A stretch of DNA of 64,000 bases, taken from an uncultured Myxococcales bacterium. GTDB taxonomy: Bacteria > Myxococcota_A > Polyangia > Polyangiales > Polyangiaceae. Both the position numbers and the translations under genes were made by a program. Position 1 is the stretch's first letter. Every line of letters begins with the position of its first letter. Shown one piece after another: positions 63,908 to 64,000 of this stretch. The stretch covers positions 1 to 64,000 of the forward strand of contig CALFEQ010000111.1 of NCBI GenBank assembly GCA_937949945.1, in the 5' to 3' direction. The notes beneath the pieces are model-generated. The model did no database searches and had not been told where the DNA came from. It saw only the letters and a program-made list of their open reading frames with translations.

Positions 63908-64000
63908 GTGACGCCGCTCGAAGAGCTCGCTCTCTTGCTCCGACCCGCCGGTGGAGGTCTCTACCTCGTGTCGACCGGACGCGCGGAGCAAGAACGGCTG
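63908..64000 (+). CDS. Start of a gene cut by the window edge
   Basis: A frame from a GTG at 63908 runs off the end (31 codons). It reads MTPLEELALLLRPAGGGLYL and then VSTGRAEQERL. The first helix and codon use look coding. The family cannot be judged from so little. The 267-bp spacer before it shows nothing recognisable. Confidence 0.45.
   Translation, partial: MTPLEELALLLRPAGGGLYLVSTGRAEQERL

Overview
The window is about 64 kb of very GC-rich bacterial chromosome. The gene families point to a myxobacterium (Myxococcota, probably Polyangia). There are Ser/Thr kinases with C-terminal sensory parts, FHA domains fused to VWA and sigma-54 activator modules, a PilC/histidine-kinase pair, many cysteine-rich lipoproteins, a DUF4215-type Cys-rich repeat and a giant tandem UvrA. 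I cannot name a species. I found no rRNA, tRNA, CRISPR array, prophage or complete insertion sequence. Gene content is mostly core and signalling functions in short operons that change strand often.

Layout. 1-8.5 kb: the 3' end of a membrane spermidine-synthase-like gene, a VWA-FHA protein, a Ser/Thr kinase coupled to a PEGA-like protein, a divergent lipoprotein with two C-type-lectin-like domains, and a MlaC-type protein. 8.7-14.6 kb: a PilS-like histidine kinase behind pilC, then a serine hydrolase and a UbiB-family kinase. 14.9-23.4 kb: a DUF1444 protein and a class III aminotransferase, a repeat-filled spacer, glpK, a Cys-rich lipoprotein, and a four-gene run (UPF0158, SurA-like, BMP-type binding protein, unknown). 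23.4-29.5 kb: a PfkB kinase, a ThDP enzyme, TerB, remnants of a LysR gene and a methionine aminopeptidase gene, and mutS2. 29.6-35.3 kb: a ribbon-helix-helix/zinc protein, a small phasin-sized protein, an FHA-GAF-sigma54 activator and several envelope proteins. 35.3-43 kb: gpsA, an operon of lipoproteins around an enlarged signal peptidase I, and a serine-hydrolase lipoprotein. 43-48.8 kb: an aldehyde dehydrogenase, a YkgJ protein and membrane proteins. 48.9-54.3 kb: the tandem UvrA. 54.4-64 kb: a GlsB/YeaQ protein, a soluble histidine kinase, a kinase with a seven-repeat extracytoplasmic region, a CPBP protease, a HAD phosphatase, nadC-birA and a DUF4328 protein.

The most unusual signals are outside the main genes. 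Two families of 7-bp tandem repeats lie between genes, sometimes as inverted pairs and sometimes against start codons. Several spacers hold gene debris: a LysR/methionine aminopeptidase junction, and a 43-nt copy of an aldehyde dehydrogenase active-site segment about 2.8 kb from the intact gene. An apparent coding frame continues in phase past the TGA stop of the YkgJ gene. In such GC-rich DNA the long opposite-strand and off-frame open frames are by-products of codon bias and were not annotated.
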